Positions 9,170-17,783 of a DNA stretch of 29,418 nt are shown piece after piece. Every line of letters starts with the position of its first letter. Position 1 is the stretch's first letter. A model generated the notes under the pieces. It made no database searches. It saw nothing but the letters and a program-made list of their open reading frames with translations, and was not told the origin of the DNA. Origin of the DNA: a virus; IMG/VR virus record IMGVR_UViG_3300009183_000268, positions 1 through 29,418 of that record; one strand, written 5' to 3'. The position numbers and the translations under genes were made by a program.

Positions 9170-11704
9170 ATGAGTTGTAATTTTTATGTTCATCAAGACC
9201 CATCAGGTGGTGCAAAATATGTATCAGGAACAACATGTTCTGGCACCGAAGCATATTATTATTTAACTTATGGACAAAGTGTTTGTATGGATAATAATAA
9301 ACCATTGGTTAATCTTAATGGATTAATTATTAGTGGTTCATGTTTACCAATTACACCAACACCATCAACAACTCCACTTGAATATTGTTTTGTATCTGGA
9401 TTAACTTATACAACCGTTCCTTATCAATGTCCAAATGATGGACTAATTTATTATGATGTTTATGGTTCATTAAAAATAACAGCAACAATTGGAGGAAGAA
9501 TTGAAGATACAAATCCGGCAATTCCAGTTAGTATTTCAAATGGTATTCAAACACAAATTATAACAATTCCTCAAGGACAAACATTTACTGAATTTGTTTA
9601 TCCAAAAGTTAATTTTAGATATACTGATACTGGTTGTATTTCAACAAATTATCCTGATTGGTATATTATTGGTTCTCCATCAATAACTCAATGTTTATTC
9701 TTTACCCCAACTCCAACAACAACTCCAAGCCAAACACCAACACAAACCCCAACTAATACCCAGACCCCAACCCAAACAAGTAGTGAAACACCAACTCCTA
9801 CTCAGACCCCAACTAATACTGGAACACCAACTCAAACGCCAACTAATACTGAAACATCTACTCCAACACAAACGCAAACACAAACACAGACACAAACGCA
9901 AACACAAACACAGACACAAACTCCTACAAATACTAATACACAGACGCCAACTAATACACAAACGCCTACTAACACACAAACACAAACTCCTACAGCAACA
10001 TCAAATCCTATTTGTCCAGAACAAATAATTGTATCAAATTCAAATCCGGTTTATTCTGGAGCAGTTGGAACTTATACAAGAACTTACACTTATTCAGGAG
10101 GCTCATTTAATTATGGATACTTCTCAGCAAATACAGGTGGTGCAACATTTATGACTGGTCTTGATGGAACAGGTAATGGAGCAATTGTATATCAATATTA
10201 TAACTCAATATTGAACCAATATTGGCAATTAGTTGGATTTAGTAATCCTACTCCAAATCAAATAATAAACTTTGATTTATTTGATACTGTTGGTGGATTT
10301 TTAAGTATGGGTTATCAACCATTATTACCATTAGGAACAGGAACATTAGACATAATGGGAGTTATAAATAATGGTGGTGTTTTATATCCACAAAAAGGAC
10401 AAACAGCATTTAATAATTTTTATATTTCATATCCTGCAAGTTGTCCAACTCCTACTCCTACACAAACCCCAACTCAAACACAAACTCCTACTAATACTAC
10501 AACTCAAACCAATACACCAAGTCCAACACCACCACCAAGTGGAGCAACTGAAGCATACGCATATCTTAATGCTGTTGTTAGTGCAGGAGGACTTATAACT
10601 CCAACAATAAGTGCTTGCACAATAACATTATTCCAACAATTATTTACTAATGGTCTTTGGAATAAAATACAAGCATTCTATCCATTCTTAGGCCGCAATG
10701 TTGCAGGTGCTAAATTTAATGGTAAAAATCCTGTTGATAGTGATGCAGCATATAGATTACAATTTAATGGAGGGTGGAGTTTTGGAGTATTTGGGGCAAC
10801 ATCAAATGGAACAAATGCTTATGCCGATACATTCTTGTCAGCAACCACTATTGGTTCATTAAATAATCACATGGGTGTTTATATGCAAAATGCTACTTAT
10901 CCAACAAGTAGAACTTATATTGGAACGGCCTATCCAAGCACTTATGGTTCTTATTTTTCTTTAGGATATGATAGTTTTGGTAAATTTGTTTATGGTGCAA
11001 AATCATACGGTATTACTACTTCATCAGCAGCAACAATACCAAATGGATTTAATTTAATAACAGGAACTCAAGCACCAAATTTACAAAAACATTTTTATAA
11101 TGGAGTTTTAAAATATACTGCATCATTAACAAATGTTGATAATATTACTTCTTCAATTACTATTGCAGCATTAAATAATAATGGGACTATTCAACAATAT
11201 TATGCAAACAATTATTACTTTGCAACAATTGGTTCTGGTTTAACTGATACTGAAGCAATTAATTATACAAATATTGTTAATACATATTTGGCATGTATTG
11301 GAAGAAATACTTATCCTGCAATTACTCAAACCCCAACACCAACACCTGGATTAAGTCCTACCCCTACTCCTACACCATCTTATGTAGCACCAACACCATC
11401 ACCAACTAAAACTCAAACCCCTACACCAAATCCAACAACAACACCAACCTCAACTCCGGCTGGACCAACATATTATTATTATGAAATGCATCAATTTGCA
11501 ACATCAGCTTGTCTTAGTTATACAACAACTAATGTTAGAAGCACATCTTTATTATCAACAGGTATATCTGCATTTTATTGTAATACAAGCACAGGTGTAA
11601 AATATAGATTATTTCAAACTATTGCGCCTGGTTCTTATTCAATTATTAATACAAGTGCTTGGCTAGGACCATATTCAAGTTGTTCATCAATGCCATGCCC
11701 TTAA
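9170..11704 (+). CDS. Modular Thr-Pro-linked adhesin with a lectin-like domain
   Basis: An 844-residue protein made of modules on linkers: a short Cys module (1-60, ending NGLIISGSCLP), a beta module (about 70-177), a 100-residue Thr-Pro/Gln-Thr linker (179-278), a beta module (about 280-425), a short linker, a globular domain (about 457-718), a linker and a C-terminal Cys module (about 765-844). The globular domain (WNKIQAFYPFLGRN, AKFNGKNPVDSDAAYRLQFN, GGWSFGVFGATSNGTNAYAD) is a type I recall at the ends of tail adhesins in uncultured Bacteroidota phages and probably has a LamG/concanavalin-like fold. I see no secretion signal, so it should be assembled onto the virion. It lies just downstream of the tip protein and upstream of the tape measure. 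The target receptor is unknown. Confidence 0.6.
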   Translation: MSCNFYVHQDPSGGAKYVSGTTCSGTEAYYYLTYGQSVCMDNNKPLVNLNGLIISGSCLPITPTPSTTPLEYCFVSGLTYTTVPYQCPNDGLIYYDVYGSLKITATIGGRIEDTNPAIPVSISNGIQTQIITIPQGQTFTEFVYPKVNFRYTDTGCISTNYPDWYIIGSPSITQCLFFTPTPTTTPSQTPTQTPTNTQTPTQTSSETPTPTQTPTNTGTPTQTPTNTETSTPTQTQTQTQTQTQTQTQTQTPTNTNTQTPTNTQTPTNTQTQTPTATSNPICPEQIIVSNSNPVYSGAVGTYTRTYTYSGGSFNYGYFSANTGGATFMTGLDGTGNGAIVYQYYNSILNQYWQLVGFSNPTPNQIINFDLFDTVGGFLSMGYQPLLPLGTGTLDIMGVINNGGVLYPQKGQTAFNNFYISYPASCPTPTPTQTPTQTQTPTNTTTQTNTPSPTPPPSGATEAYAYLNAVVSAGGLITPTISACTITLFQQLFTNGLWNKIQAFYPFLGRNVAGAKFNGKNPVDSDAAYRLQFNGGWSFGVFGATSNGTNAYADTFLSATTIGSLNNHMGVYMQNATYPTSRTYIGTAYPSTYGSYFSLGYDSFGKFVYGAKSYGITTSSAATIPNGFNLITGTQAPNLQKHFYNGVLKYTASLTNVDNITSSITIAALNNNGTIQQYYANNYYFATIGSGLTDTEAINYTNIVNTYLACIGRNTYPAITQTPTPTPGLSPTPTPTPSYVAPTPSPTKTQTPTPNPTTTPTSTPAGPTYYYYEMHQFATSACLSYTTTNVRSTSLLSTGISAFYCNTSTGVKYRLFQTIAPGSYSIINTSAWLGPYSSCSSMPCP
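9704..10003 (+). repeat. Thr-Pro / Gln-Thr linker of the 844-residue adhesin
   Basis: Exactly 100 codons, from TPTPTTTPS to a long alternating QT tract and back to TPTNT units. It contains a perfect 24-nt tandem repeat, listed separately. Confidence 0.9.
9871..9918 (+). repeat. Perfect 24-nt tandem duplication coding Gln-Thr repeats
   Basis: Positions 9871-9894 and 9895-9918 are identical 24-mers, themselves built from degenerate hexamers of the type aacaca/aacgca. Loss or gain of any unit keeps the frame because 6 and 24 are multiples of three. Confidence 0.9.
10445..10540 (+). repeat. Short Thr-Pro linker before the lectin-like domain
   Basis: About 32 residues of TPTQT and TPTNT type that end in PSPTPPPS and lead into the globular domain. 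Confidence 0.85.
11324..11465 (+). repeat. Thr-Pro linker before the C-terminal Cys module
   Basis: About 47 residues of TPTPTPG, SPTPTPTPS and TQTPTPNPT type joining the lectin-like domain to the last module of the 844-residue adhesin. Confidence 0.85.
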
Positions 11705-11716
11705 AAAAATTTACTT

Positions 11717-11878
11717 ATGACAAACTTTATATTTAATGATGAGGGAATAGATGAATTCCCAGATAGAATAAACGATTACATGGATGACCTTCAACCACAG
11801 TTAAAAACTTTGATTGATAATATGAAAATATTAGGTTTCCTTCAAATAACAAACCCAGATGGCAAAACAGAAAGTTGA
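11717..11878 (+). CDS. Small 53-residue protein directly upstream of the tape measure gene
   Basis: An ATG at 11717 opens a 53-codon frame (MTNFIFNDEGIDEFP…, …LQITNPDGKTES) ending at TGA 11876-11878. It overlaps the tape-measure start (11859) by 20 nt, so translation is likely coupled. The protein is acidic and has a helical middle (DYMDDLQPQLKTLIDNMKIL). This location, just before the tape measure, is where tail-assembly chaperones normally lie, but the protein is much shorter than known ones and I do not recognise its family. It fills a gap between two long genes that would otherwise be unexplained. Confidence 0.65.
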   Translation: MTNFIFNDEGIDEFPDRINDYMDDLQPQLKTLIDNMKILGFLQITNPDGKTES

Positions 11879-14800
11879 ATTAGTATTTGATTTTAATACC
11901 CAAGATGTCAAGATAGCGACAGACCAAACATTATCGCTAACACAACAACTAAGGATATTAAAAAAAGAATTATTAAAGACAGAAGAAGGAACTCAAGAAT
12001 TTGATATCTTAAAAAATAAAGTTAATGAAACTACAGATAGTGTTAGTAGAGTTAATACCAAATCAAGAGAATTCTTTTCAACCTTACAATTAATACCTGG
12101 TCCTATTGGGGATATAGCGGGAAGGGTGGATAATGCAATTAGTTTATTAAAAACATTTTCATCTTTCAGTCTTAAAGATATTCAAAGCCAGTTCAAAGCA
12201 TTAGGTTCTGATTTATCTAATATAGTTAGTAATTTCTTAGGTTTAAAAGATAAACAAAAAGAAATTATTGATAGTAATGGACAATTAACAATATCAAATA
12301 ATAATGTTAGTTCATCAATACAAAATGTTGATGGCAGTTCAATTAATGCAGCAAAAAGTATTAATGATACAATTGTAGCAAATGAAAAATCATTAGGTGT
12401 AAATGATGAAGTAATTAAAGGTCTTAAAGATAAACTTGATACTGAAAAACAATTACAATCAGCCTTAAAAGCGTCTATTAGTCAAGAACAAGAAAAACTT
12501 TTTACTTTAAAAAAAGGTAGCACTGAATATAAAGCATCAGTTCAATCAATTGAAACTTATAATGGTGAATTACAAAATTCAATTAAATACGAAAAAAGAT
12601 ATTCAACTGAATTAGATATTGCCACAGCAAAATTACAGGCAACAACAACAGCAACAAATACCACAACAACCTCAACTGAAACATTAACAAAAGCAGTTAA
12701 TGGAGAAACTGTTGCGGCTGAAGTAAATACTGTTGCAACAACAGAACAAACTTTTGCAATGAGAGCGTTAGCAGTTGCAGAAAATGCGGCAGCAACAGCA
12801 GGAACAATATTAAAAGCAGTATTAGCAGGTTTAGGTATTGGATTAGTTATTGCGGGTATTACAACTTTAATTGGATATATCTCAACATGGGTTTCTTCAA
12901 CTGGGGATGCGGATGCAGCAAATAAAAGATTAAATGAAACTCTTAAGGAACAACAAAGAATATTAGATAATGATTTAAAGGCAGTTGATAATGCAACTAA
13001 GTTAAATGTATTAAGAGCAAAGATTGCGGGTAAGACTGAGGAAGAAATTTATAATATTCAAAAACAAGGTGGACAAGATAGACTTGCATTATTAAGAGGT
13101 GCTGATAATCAATTATTTGAAGAACAAAGAAAGTTATCAAAGAAACAAGGAGATTATGCAAAGTTAACTGATGAACAAAGAACAGCATTAGCGGTAGAGT
13201 TTAGAGATAAGTCTTTAAAATTTGGTCAAGATATTACAGCACAAATTGTTGCAAATGAAGAAGCAAGATTAAGTGAACAATTAAGAATAGTTGAGAAGGG
13301 TAGAGATAAAAATAAGAAGACAGCAGAAGAAATTGCAAAAGAAAGACTTGAAGCACTTAAAGCAAATCTTGATGCACAAATTCAATTAGAAATTGATGCA
13401 GAGAAAAGGGGTGGGATTACAAAAGAAAATGTTCTTAGAGAATTATTAAATAAAAGACTTCAACTTGAATTAGATGATACCAAGAAATCTCAAGCAGAAA
13501 AAGATGTTTTAAGACAACAATATGCGGATAAATTAACATCAGCATTAGAAGACGATGCAAAAGTCATCAGAGATAAGCGTATTGCTGAATTAGATGCCCT
13601 TATTCAAATAGAAAAGGATAAAGGGGTTGAAGGTCTAGACACATCAAGAGAAGGTCTACAAACGCTCCTAAATCAAAGAATGGAGTTTGAACTTTTGGCG
13701 GTTAATGGTGTTGAAAAATCAGAAGCGGAGAAGACAGCAATTAGACAAAAGTATGCAAGACTACTTGAAGAAGAACTTAAGAAAGATAATGATAAAAGAA
13801 ATCAAATTAGATTTCAACAATTAGACAGAGAACTTCAAGACCTTGATGGAAATTATGAAGCACAAGTTGGAAAGTTTGTTGAGATACAAACAGAGATAAC
13901 AAATAATACAACTCTTGAAGAAGAAAAAAGATTTCAATTAAGAAAAAATTATCATGACCAATATCTTCAATTATTAGACCAAGGTAATAAAAATGAAATT
14001 GATGCAATTGATAAAAAATATGGAAAGTTTGCACAATATGATAGTGAATATTATGATGCGTTAAGAGAAAAATATAAAAATGATGTTGCTCAATTAGAAG
14101 AAGCAAAAACTAAAAAATTAATTACTCAAGAAGAGTATGACCAAAGAATTGCTGGAAGTAGTAAGGCACAGATTGAATTAGATAAACAACAAGCAGCATC
14201 CAAAGAAGAATTAGCGGGTGTTGTAAGTAATGCATTAGGTCAAGTTGCAGAATTAGTTGGTAAAGATACTGTTGCAGGAAAGGCATTAGCAATCGCACAA
14301 GCAACAATTGATACTTATGCGGGAGCGTCAAAAGCATTAGCAGCATATCCTCCTCCATTCAACTTTATTGCAGCAGGTGCTGTTGTAGTTGCAGGTTTAT
14401 TAAATGTAAAGAAAATCTTATCAGTTAAAGTTCCAGGAGCAGGTTCAAGTGATACATCAGCAGGAGCAGCAACAGCAAAACCTTCAGTTGCACCAATCAA
14501 TGTTAATGCAATCAAAAGAGCAAAAGGTGGAATAGTTAAAAGAGCGGAAGGTGGTGATGTTGCAGGTGAAGGAAGTGAAACAAGTGATAGTATTCCAGCA
14601 ATGTTAAGTGATGGAGAATATGTGGTGAATGCAAGGTCAACAAAATTATTTAGACCACTATTATCAGCAATTAATAATTATAGTGGTATACCAGGATTTG
14701 CAGCAGGAGGAACAGTAATGGGTAGTAATATAAAACCAGGTGGAACAAGTAATGAAACCTTAATTGAAAAATTAACAGATAGTATTTCCAATAGACCAAT

Positions 14801-14879
14801 TCAAACCTATGTTGTATCAAACACAATGTCTAATCAACAACAGTTTGATAGAACAATTAAATCCCGTTCTTTAATATAA
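11859..14879 (+). CDS. Tail tape measure protein
   Basis: A 1006-residue protein with tape-measure features. A short beta N-terminus (VELVFDFNTQDVKI) is followed by long helical, coiled-coil sequence (about residues 20-260 and 370-800, rich in E, K, Q, L and A). Two hydrophobic stretches lie at about 314-347 (AVLAGLGIGLVIAGITTLIG) and about 806-852. The C-terminal motif near 903-925 (GSETSDSIPAMLSDGEYVVN) is the usual tape-measure ending. The protein sets tail length and spans the tube lumen; at about 1.5 angstrom per residue the tail would be near 150 nm, consistent with a siphovirus. It starts inside the preceding 53-residue ORF. Confidence 0.9.
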   Translation: MAKQKVELVFDFNTQDVKIATDQTLSLTQQLRILKKELLKTEEGTQEFDILKNKVNETTDSVSRVNTKSREFFSTLQLIPGPIGDIAGRVDNAISLLKTFSSFSLKDIQSQFKALGSDLSNIVSNFLGLKDKQKEIIDSNGQLTISNNNVSSSIQNVDGSSINAAKSINDTIVANEKSLGVNDEVIKGLKDKLDTEKQLQSALKASISQEQEKLFTLKKGSTEYKASVQSIETYNGELQNSIKYEKRYSTELDIATAKLQATTTATNTTTTSTETLTKAVNGETVAAEVNTVATTEQTFAMRALAVAENAAATAGTILKAVLAGLGIGLVIAGITTLIGYISTWVSSTGDADAANKRLNETLKEQQRILDNDLKAVDNATKLNVLRAKIAGKTEEEIYNIQKQGGQDRLALLRGADNQLFEEQRKLSKKQGDYAKLTDEQRTALAVEFRDKSLKFGQDITAQIVANEEARLSEQLRIVEKGRDKNKKTAEEIAKERLEALKANLDAQIQLEIDAEKRGGITKENVLRELLNKRLQLELDDTKKSQAEKDVLRQQYADKLTSALEDDAKVIRDKRIAELDALIQIEKDKGVEGLDTSREGLQTLLNQRMEFELLAVNGVEKSEAEKTAIRQKYARLLEEELKKDNDKRNQIRFQQLDRELQDLDGNYEAQVGKFVEIQTEITNNTTLEEEKRFQLRKNYHDQYLQLLDQGNKNEIDAIDKKYGKFAQYDSEYYDALREKYKNDVAQLEEAKTKKLITQEEYDQRIAGSSKAQIELDKQQAASKEELAGVVSNALGQVAELVGKDTVAGKALAIAQATIDTYAGASKALAAYPPPFNFIAAGAVVVAGLLNVKKILSVKVPGAGSSDTSAGAATAKPSVAPINVNAIKRAKGGIVKRAEGGDVAGEGSETSDSIPAMLSDGEYVVNARSTKLFRPLLSAINNYSGIPGFAAGGTVMGSNIKPGGTSNETLIEKLTDSISNRPIQTYVVSNTMSNQQQFDRTIKSRSLI

Positions 14880-14916
14880 AAACGGTAATAATAAACTTTT
14901 TAGATATTTAATAATA

Positions 14917-16116
14917 ATGAACGGAACAAAAATAATTGAATTATTTATTGATGATGATTATGAAGAAGCTGGCATTGAAGCAATTTCTTTAGTATCTCGT
15001 CCCGCCCATGAAGAAAATTGGCAAGCATTTAATTCCCAATTAGAAGAGGTTGAAACCTTAAACCCCTACACAATAATTGAAGATGATTTTTGTTCCAATC
15101 ATACCTCTCTATTTAATTCAGGAGAACCATATTCAAGACTTATTAATGATGGTTGGGATATTGTTAAAGTTGAAAAGATAACTCCTCAGGACGTCTATAA
15201 GATGCAACAGGAAAAGTTTTCAGCGCCTAATGACCCATCTCAATTAGATACAGATAATTTAAGAATTAGATATAAGTATATTGGTCCAAGAGACCCAGAT
15301 AATAGAGCATTCTGTGCATCTATGTTAGCCAATGATTTAGTTTATAGAATTGAAGATATTGAAAAGTTATCAAATCCAGAATTTGGCTCTTACAATATAT
15401 TTTTATTTCGTGGTTCGTATAACTGTCGTCATGCGTGGGTTAGATTATTATACAAGAAACAAGGACAAATTAGAAATGATGGTTCTTCAACAAGAAACAG
15501 AATTGAAGGTGGAGAAGATATAGTAGTAGGACCAGATACAAGACCAGGACCAACAATTGCAAATGCAAGTAATCCTGATGCAAAACAATGGAAGAAAGGA
15601 ACTGAAAGAAACGGATTAGAAGATAGACAATATCTTATGAGTGAAGAGATGGATATAGAACCAAACCCATGTTGGGATGGTTATGAACCAATAGGATTAA
15701 AAGATGATGGTTCTCCAAACTGTGTTCCAGTTAAAATGACAAAAGATGACTTTGCTGAAAGCATTACTGATTATCCAGAAGGAGTTAAAGGTGCAGCACA
15801 AAGAGCATTGAACTATGCTGAGAAAAACGGTTGGGGTTCATGTGGAACTGGTGTTGGAAAACAAAGAGCAAATCAACTTGCAAAAGGTGAAGCAATATCT
15901 GTTGACACTGTTAAAAGAATGTATTCATATTTATCAAGACATAAAGTTGATTTACAATCAAGTAAAGGATATGAAGATGGATGTGGAAAACTTATGTATG
16001 ACGCATGGGGTGGTGCAGCAGGATTATCATGGTCAGAAAGAAAGATAAATCAACTTGAAAAAGAAAAGATGAGTGCAGCAATTTTTAAGTTAGCAGATAG
16101 AAAATTATTTAATTAA
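14917..16116 (+). CDS. MuF-like minor head protein carrying the N-terminal piece of a prohead protease
   Basis: A 399-residue protein with several parts. Residues 1-43 (IELFIDDDYEEAGIEAISLV, then SRPAHEENWQAF) look like the segment that normally precedes the catalytic domain in XkdF-type prohead proteases. Residues about 115-185 (RYKYIGPRDPDNRAFCASML, FRGSYNCRHAWVRLL) resemble a MuF-type minor head domain. Residues about 277-380 hold a module I recall from Bacteroidota phage head genes (DYPEGVKGAAQRALNYAEKN, GWGSCGTGVGKQRANQLAKG, LMYDAWGGAAGLSW). The catalytic His and Ser are absent here and lie in the 161-residue gene at 16486. I therefore read this as a capsid-assembly protein split from its protease domain. 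It is 1 nt from the Dps-like gene. Confidence 0.6.
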   Translation: MNGTKIIELFIDDDYEEAGIEAISLVSRPAHEENWQAFNSQLEEVETLNPYTIIEDDFCSNHTSLFNSGEPYSRLINDGWDIVKVEKITPQDVYKMQQEKFSAPNDPSQLDTDNLRIRYKYIGPRDPDNRAFCASMLANDLVYRIEDIEKLSNPEFGSYNIFLFRGSYNCRHAWVRLLYKKQGQIRNDGSSTRNRIEGGEDIVVGPDTRPGPTIANASNPDAKQWKKGTERNGLEDRQYLMSEEMDIEPNPCWDGYEPIGLKDDGSPNCVPVKMTKDDFAESITDYPEGVKGAAQRALNYAEKNGWGSCGTGVGKQRANQLAKGEAISVDTVKRMYSYLSRHKVDLQSSKGYEDGCGKLMYDAWGGAAGLSWSERKINQLEKEKMSAAIFKLADRKLFN

Positions 16117-16117
16117 C

Positions 16118-16486
16118 ATGGCAACATTTGTAGAATTCATATCAAGTTTAAATAGTTGTAAACAACAAGCCGTATTCTGGCATAATCAAACAACGTCTTA
16201 TTCAACACATAAAACTTTAAATGGTTTTTATGAAGAAATAGAAGATTTGTTAGATGGATTAGTTGAAAGCACAGCAGGAATTTATGGAAGACCTGTTGAT
16301 TATACAACACATGACCCAGAAGATTATGTATCAGTAGAACAAGTTATTGAATACTTTAAAAAAGTGTATGACTACGTTCAAACTGAAAGAAAAAATTTAT
16401 ATCAAGAAAGTTGGATACAAAATCAAATTGACGAGATAGCAGCATTAGTTGCACAAACATTATACCTTTTAACTTTAAATAAGTAA
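16118..16486 (+). CDS. Dps/ferritin-like four-helix protein (DUF5856-like)
   Basis: A 122-residue, all-helical protein. The segment FWHNQTTSYSTHKTLNGFYE continues to DLLDGLVES. His31, Asp46 and Glu50 have the same spacing as the ferroxidase ligands His63, Asp78 and Glu82 of E. coli Dps, and Trp21/His22 sit near the position of its His51-Trp52. Such proteins occur in phages; their role is unproven, with iron binding, DNA protection or head assembly as options. It lies between the MuF-like gene and the protease, and its stop overlaps the protease start (TAATG). The DUF5856 name is from memory; the ferritin-like fold is the firmer claim. Confidence 0.55.
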   Translation: MATFVEFISSLNSCKQQAVFWHNQTTSYSTHKTLNGFYEEIEDLLDGLVESTAGIYGRPVDYTTHDPEDYVSVEQVIEYFKKVYDYVQTERKNLYQESWIQNQIDEIAALVAQTLYLLTLNK

Positions 16487-16971
16487 TGGATAATATATTA
16501 AAGAAGACCTTTGCATTAGACGAAGAAAAGAAAATGATTATTGGGGCAGCAATGATACCCAATAAAATGATTATTCGTTATGATGAATTAGGAAATCCTT
16601 ACTACGTTTATTTTAGTAAACAGAGTATTCAAAAAATGTCCGCCAAATTTTTAAGAGAAAAGCGCACGGATGAAGCCAGTGTAGAACATGATGGTAAAAA
16701 ATTAGGTTCTGAAAAAGTATTTATAACAGAGAGTTGGGTTAGTGATGACCCAGTTTACGATAAATCACACAAATATGGATTTAATCTTCCATCGGGAACA
16801 TGGTTTGTTTCAATGAAGATTAATGATAATAGCGTGTGGAAAATGATTAAAGAGAAATCTTTAAATGGATTTTCAGTTGAAGGGTTATTTGCTGAAAAAT
16901 CTATGTTCTCAAAAGAGGACAAACAAATAAACCAAATTACTCAAATACTTAAATCAATTACAGATGAATAG
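16486..16971 (+). CDS. Prohead protease, XkdF type (Peptidase_S78_2-like)
   Basis: A 161-residue catalytic domain that would cleave scaffold and head proteins during maturation. Signature segments are present: IIGAAMIPNKMIIRYDELGN, YYVYFSKQSI, VEHDGKKLG with putative catalytic His68, ITESWVSDD, LPSGTWFVSMKI, and LNGFSVEGLF with putative catalytic Ser130. The N-terminal segment usually fused ahead of this domain is missing and is found instead in the gene at 14917. The start (ATG at 16486) shares its A with the previous stop; the end overlaps the scaffold gene by 8 nt, the standard protease-scaffold-MCP order. Confidence 0.8.
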   Translation: MDNILKKTFALDEEKKMIIGAAMIPNKMIIRYDELGNPYYVYFSKQSIQKMSAKFLREKRTDEASVEHDGKKLGSEKVFITESWVSDDPVYDKSHKYGFNLPSGTWFVSMKINDNSVWKMIKEKSLNGFSVEGLFAEKSMFSKEDKQINQITQILKSITDE

Positions 16972-17758
16972 TAAACAAGCAATTAACAAGATTATGACAA
17001 TCCTTAATCTAACTCCTCAAAAATTTTATGAGTGCAAAACCGACCAAGGTGTGCAACTTAAGATGGAAGGTGATTTAGAAGTAGGCGGTCCAATCTATGT
17101 TGCAACCGATGAAGGCATGATACCAGCTCCAGATGGAGTTCATAAAATTGAAGATGGTTCAGAACTTGAAGTAATGGATGGTAAAGTTTCCAAGATTAAA
17201 ATGGGAAATGATACTGAAATTACGGATGACGCTAAGGTTGAAGACGCAAAAGAAAAAGTAGAAATTGCTGATGAGACAATGTCAGAAATTGAAATGGAAT
17301 TTGGTGATGTAAAACTTAAAAGTGGCGAAGTATTAAGACTTGGCAATGACGAACCAGGAGTGGATGTCATGGTTAGAAAAGTCGGATATGACGGAACTTT
17401 AAGTGCAATTGCTGATGGTGAATATGAAACTGAAGGTGGAAAGATGATTTCTATTACAGGTGGAGTTATTGACGGTTATCAAGATGCATCTTCCAAAGAA
17501 CAAAAAATTGAAAAGACAGAAGACATGTCAGCGGTTGAAATTGCACAAATATTTGCTCAAGCCTTAAAAAAGTTTGAAGATAAATTAGATGCAATGGAAC
17601 AAAAATTTACTGGTCTTGAAACAAAATTTACAAAATTTGCTAAAGAACCAGCGGGTGAAAAAGTATACAATCAAAAAACTGTAAACTTTGAAGATAATGC
17701 TCCACATACAAAATTGGACAGCTTCAGAAAAATGAGAGAATTACTCTCAAACAAATAA
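16964..17758 (+). CDS. Head scaffolding protein
   Basis: A 264-residue, strongly acidic protein between the prohead protease and the MCP. The N-terminal two thirds contain beta-type repeats around ADGEYETEGGK and MEGDLEVGGPIYVATDEG-like hairpins. Residues about 189-230 form a coiled coil (FAQALKKFEDKLDAMEQKFT), typical of scaffolds, and a basic C-terminal tail (FRKMRELLSNK) could bind capsid protein. It overlaps the protease by 8 nt. Position and coiled coil make the assignment likely; the protease should degrade it during maturation. Confidence 0.75.
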   Translation: MNSKQAINKIMTILNLTPQKFYECKTDQGVQLKMEGDLEVGGPIYVATDEGMIPAPDGVHKIEDGSELEVMDGKVSKIKMGNDTEITDDAKVEDAKEKVEIADETMSEIEMEFGDVKLKSGEVLRLGNDEPGVDVMVRKVGYDGTLSAIADGEYETEGGKMISITGGVIDGYQDASSKEQKIEKTEDMSAVEIAQIFAQALKKFEDKLDAMEQKFTGLETKFTKFAKEPAGEKVYNQKTVNFEDNAPHTKLDSFRKMRELLSNK

Positions 17759-17783
17759 ATTAAAAAAATAAAAATTTTAAAAA
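17759..17783 (+). promoter_or_regulatory. A-rich translation leader of the major capsid gene
   Basis: The 25 bases before the MCP start are almost all A and T, with no Shine-Dalgarno sequence. Such leaders are typical of strongly expressed Bacteroidota genes, where A-rich upstream bases favour initiation. No TAnnTTTG box is visible here, so transcription probably comes from further upstream. Confidence 0.5.

Noticed and set aside
9695-9985. Open minus-strand frames opposite Thr-Pro linkers (also 19815-20123 and 20353-20550)
   Set aside because: Low-complexity linker DNA has few stops on the other strand; the translations are Cys/Trp/Arg/Leu or Val/Gly repeats without features.
13807-14358. 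Minus-strand frames within the tape measure gene
   Set aside because: They are Leu/His/Tyr-rich shadows of coiled-coil codons with no start context.
14864-14885. CCGTT/AACGG hairpin at the end of the tape measure gene as a terminator
   Set aside because: Only 5 bp with a 12-nt loop and no T run directly after it.
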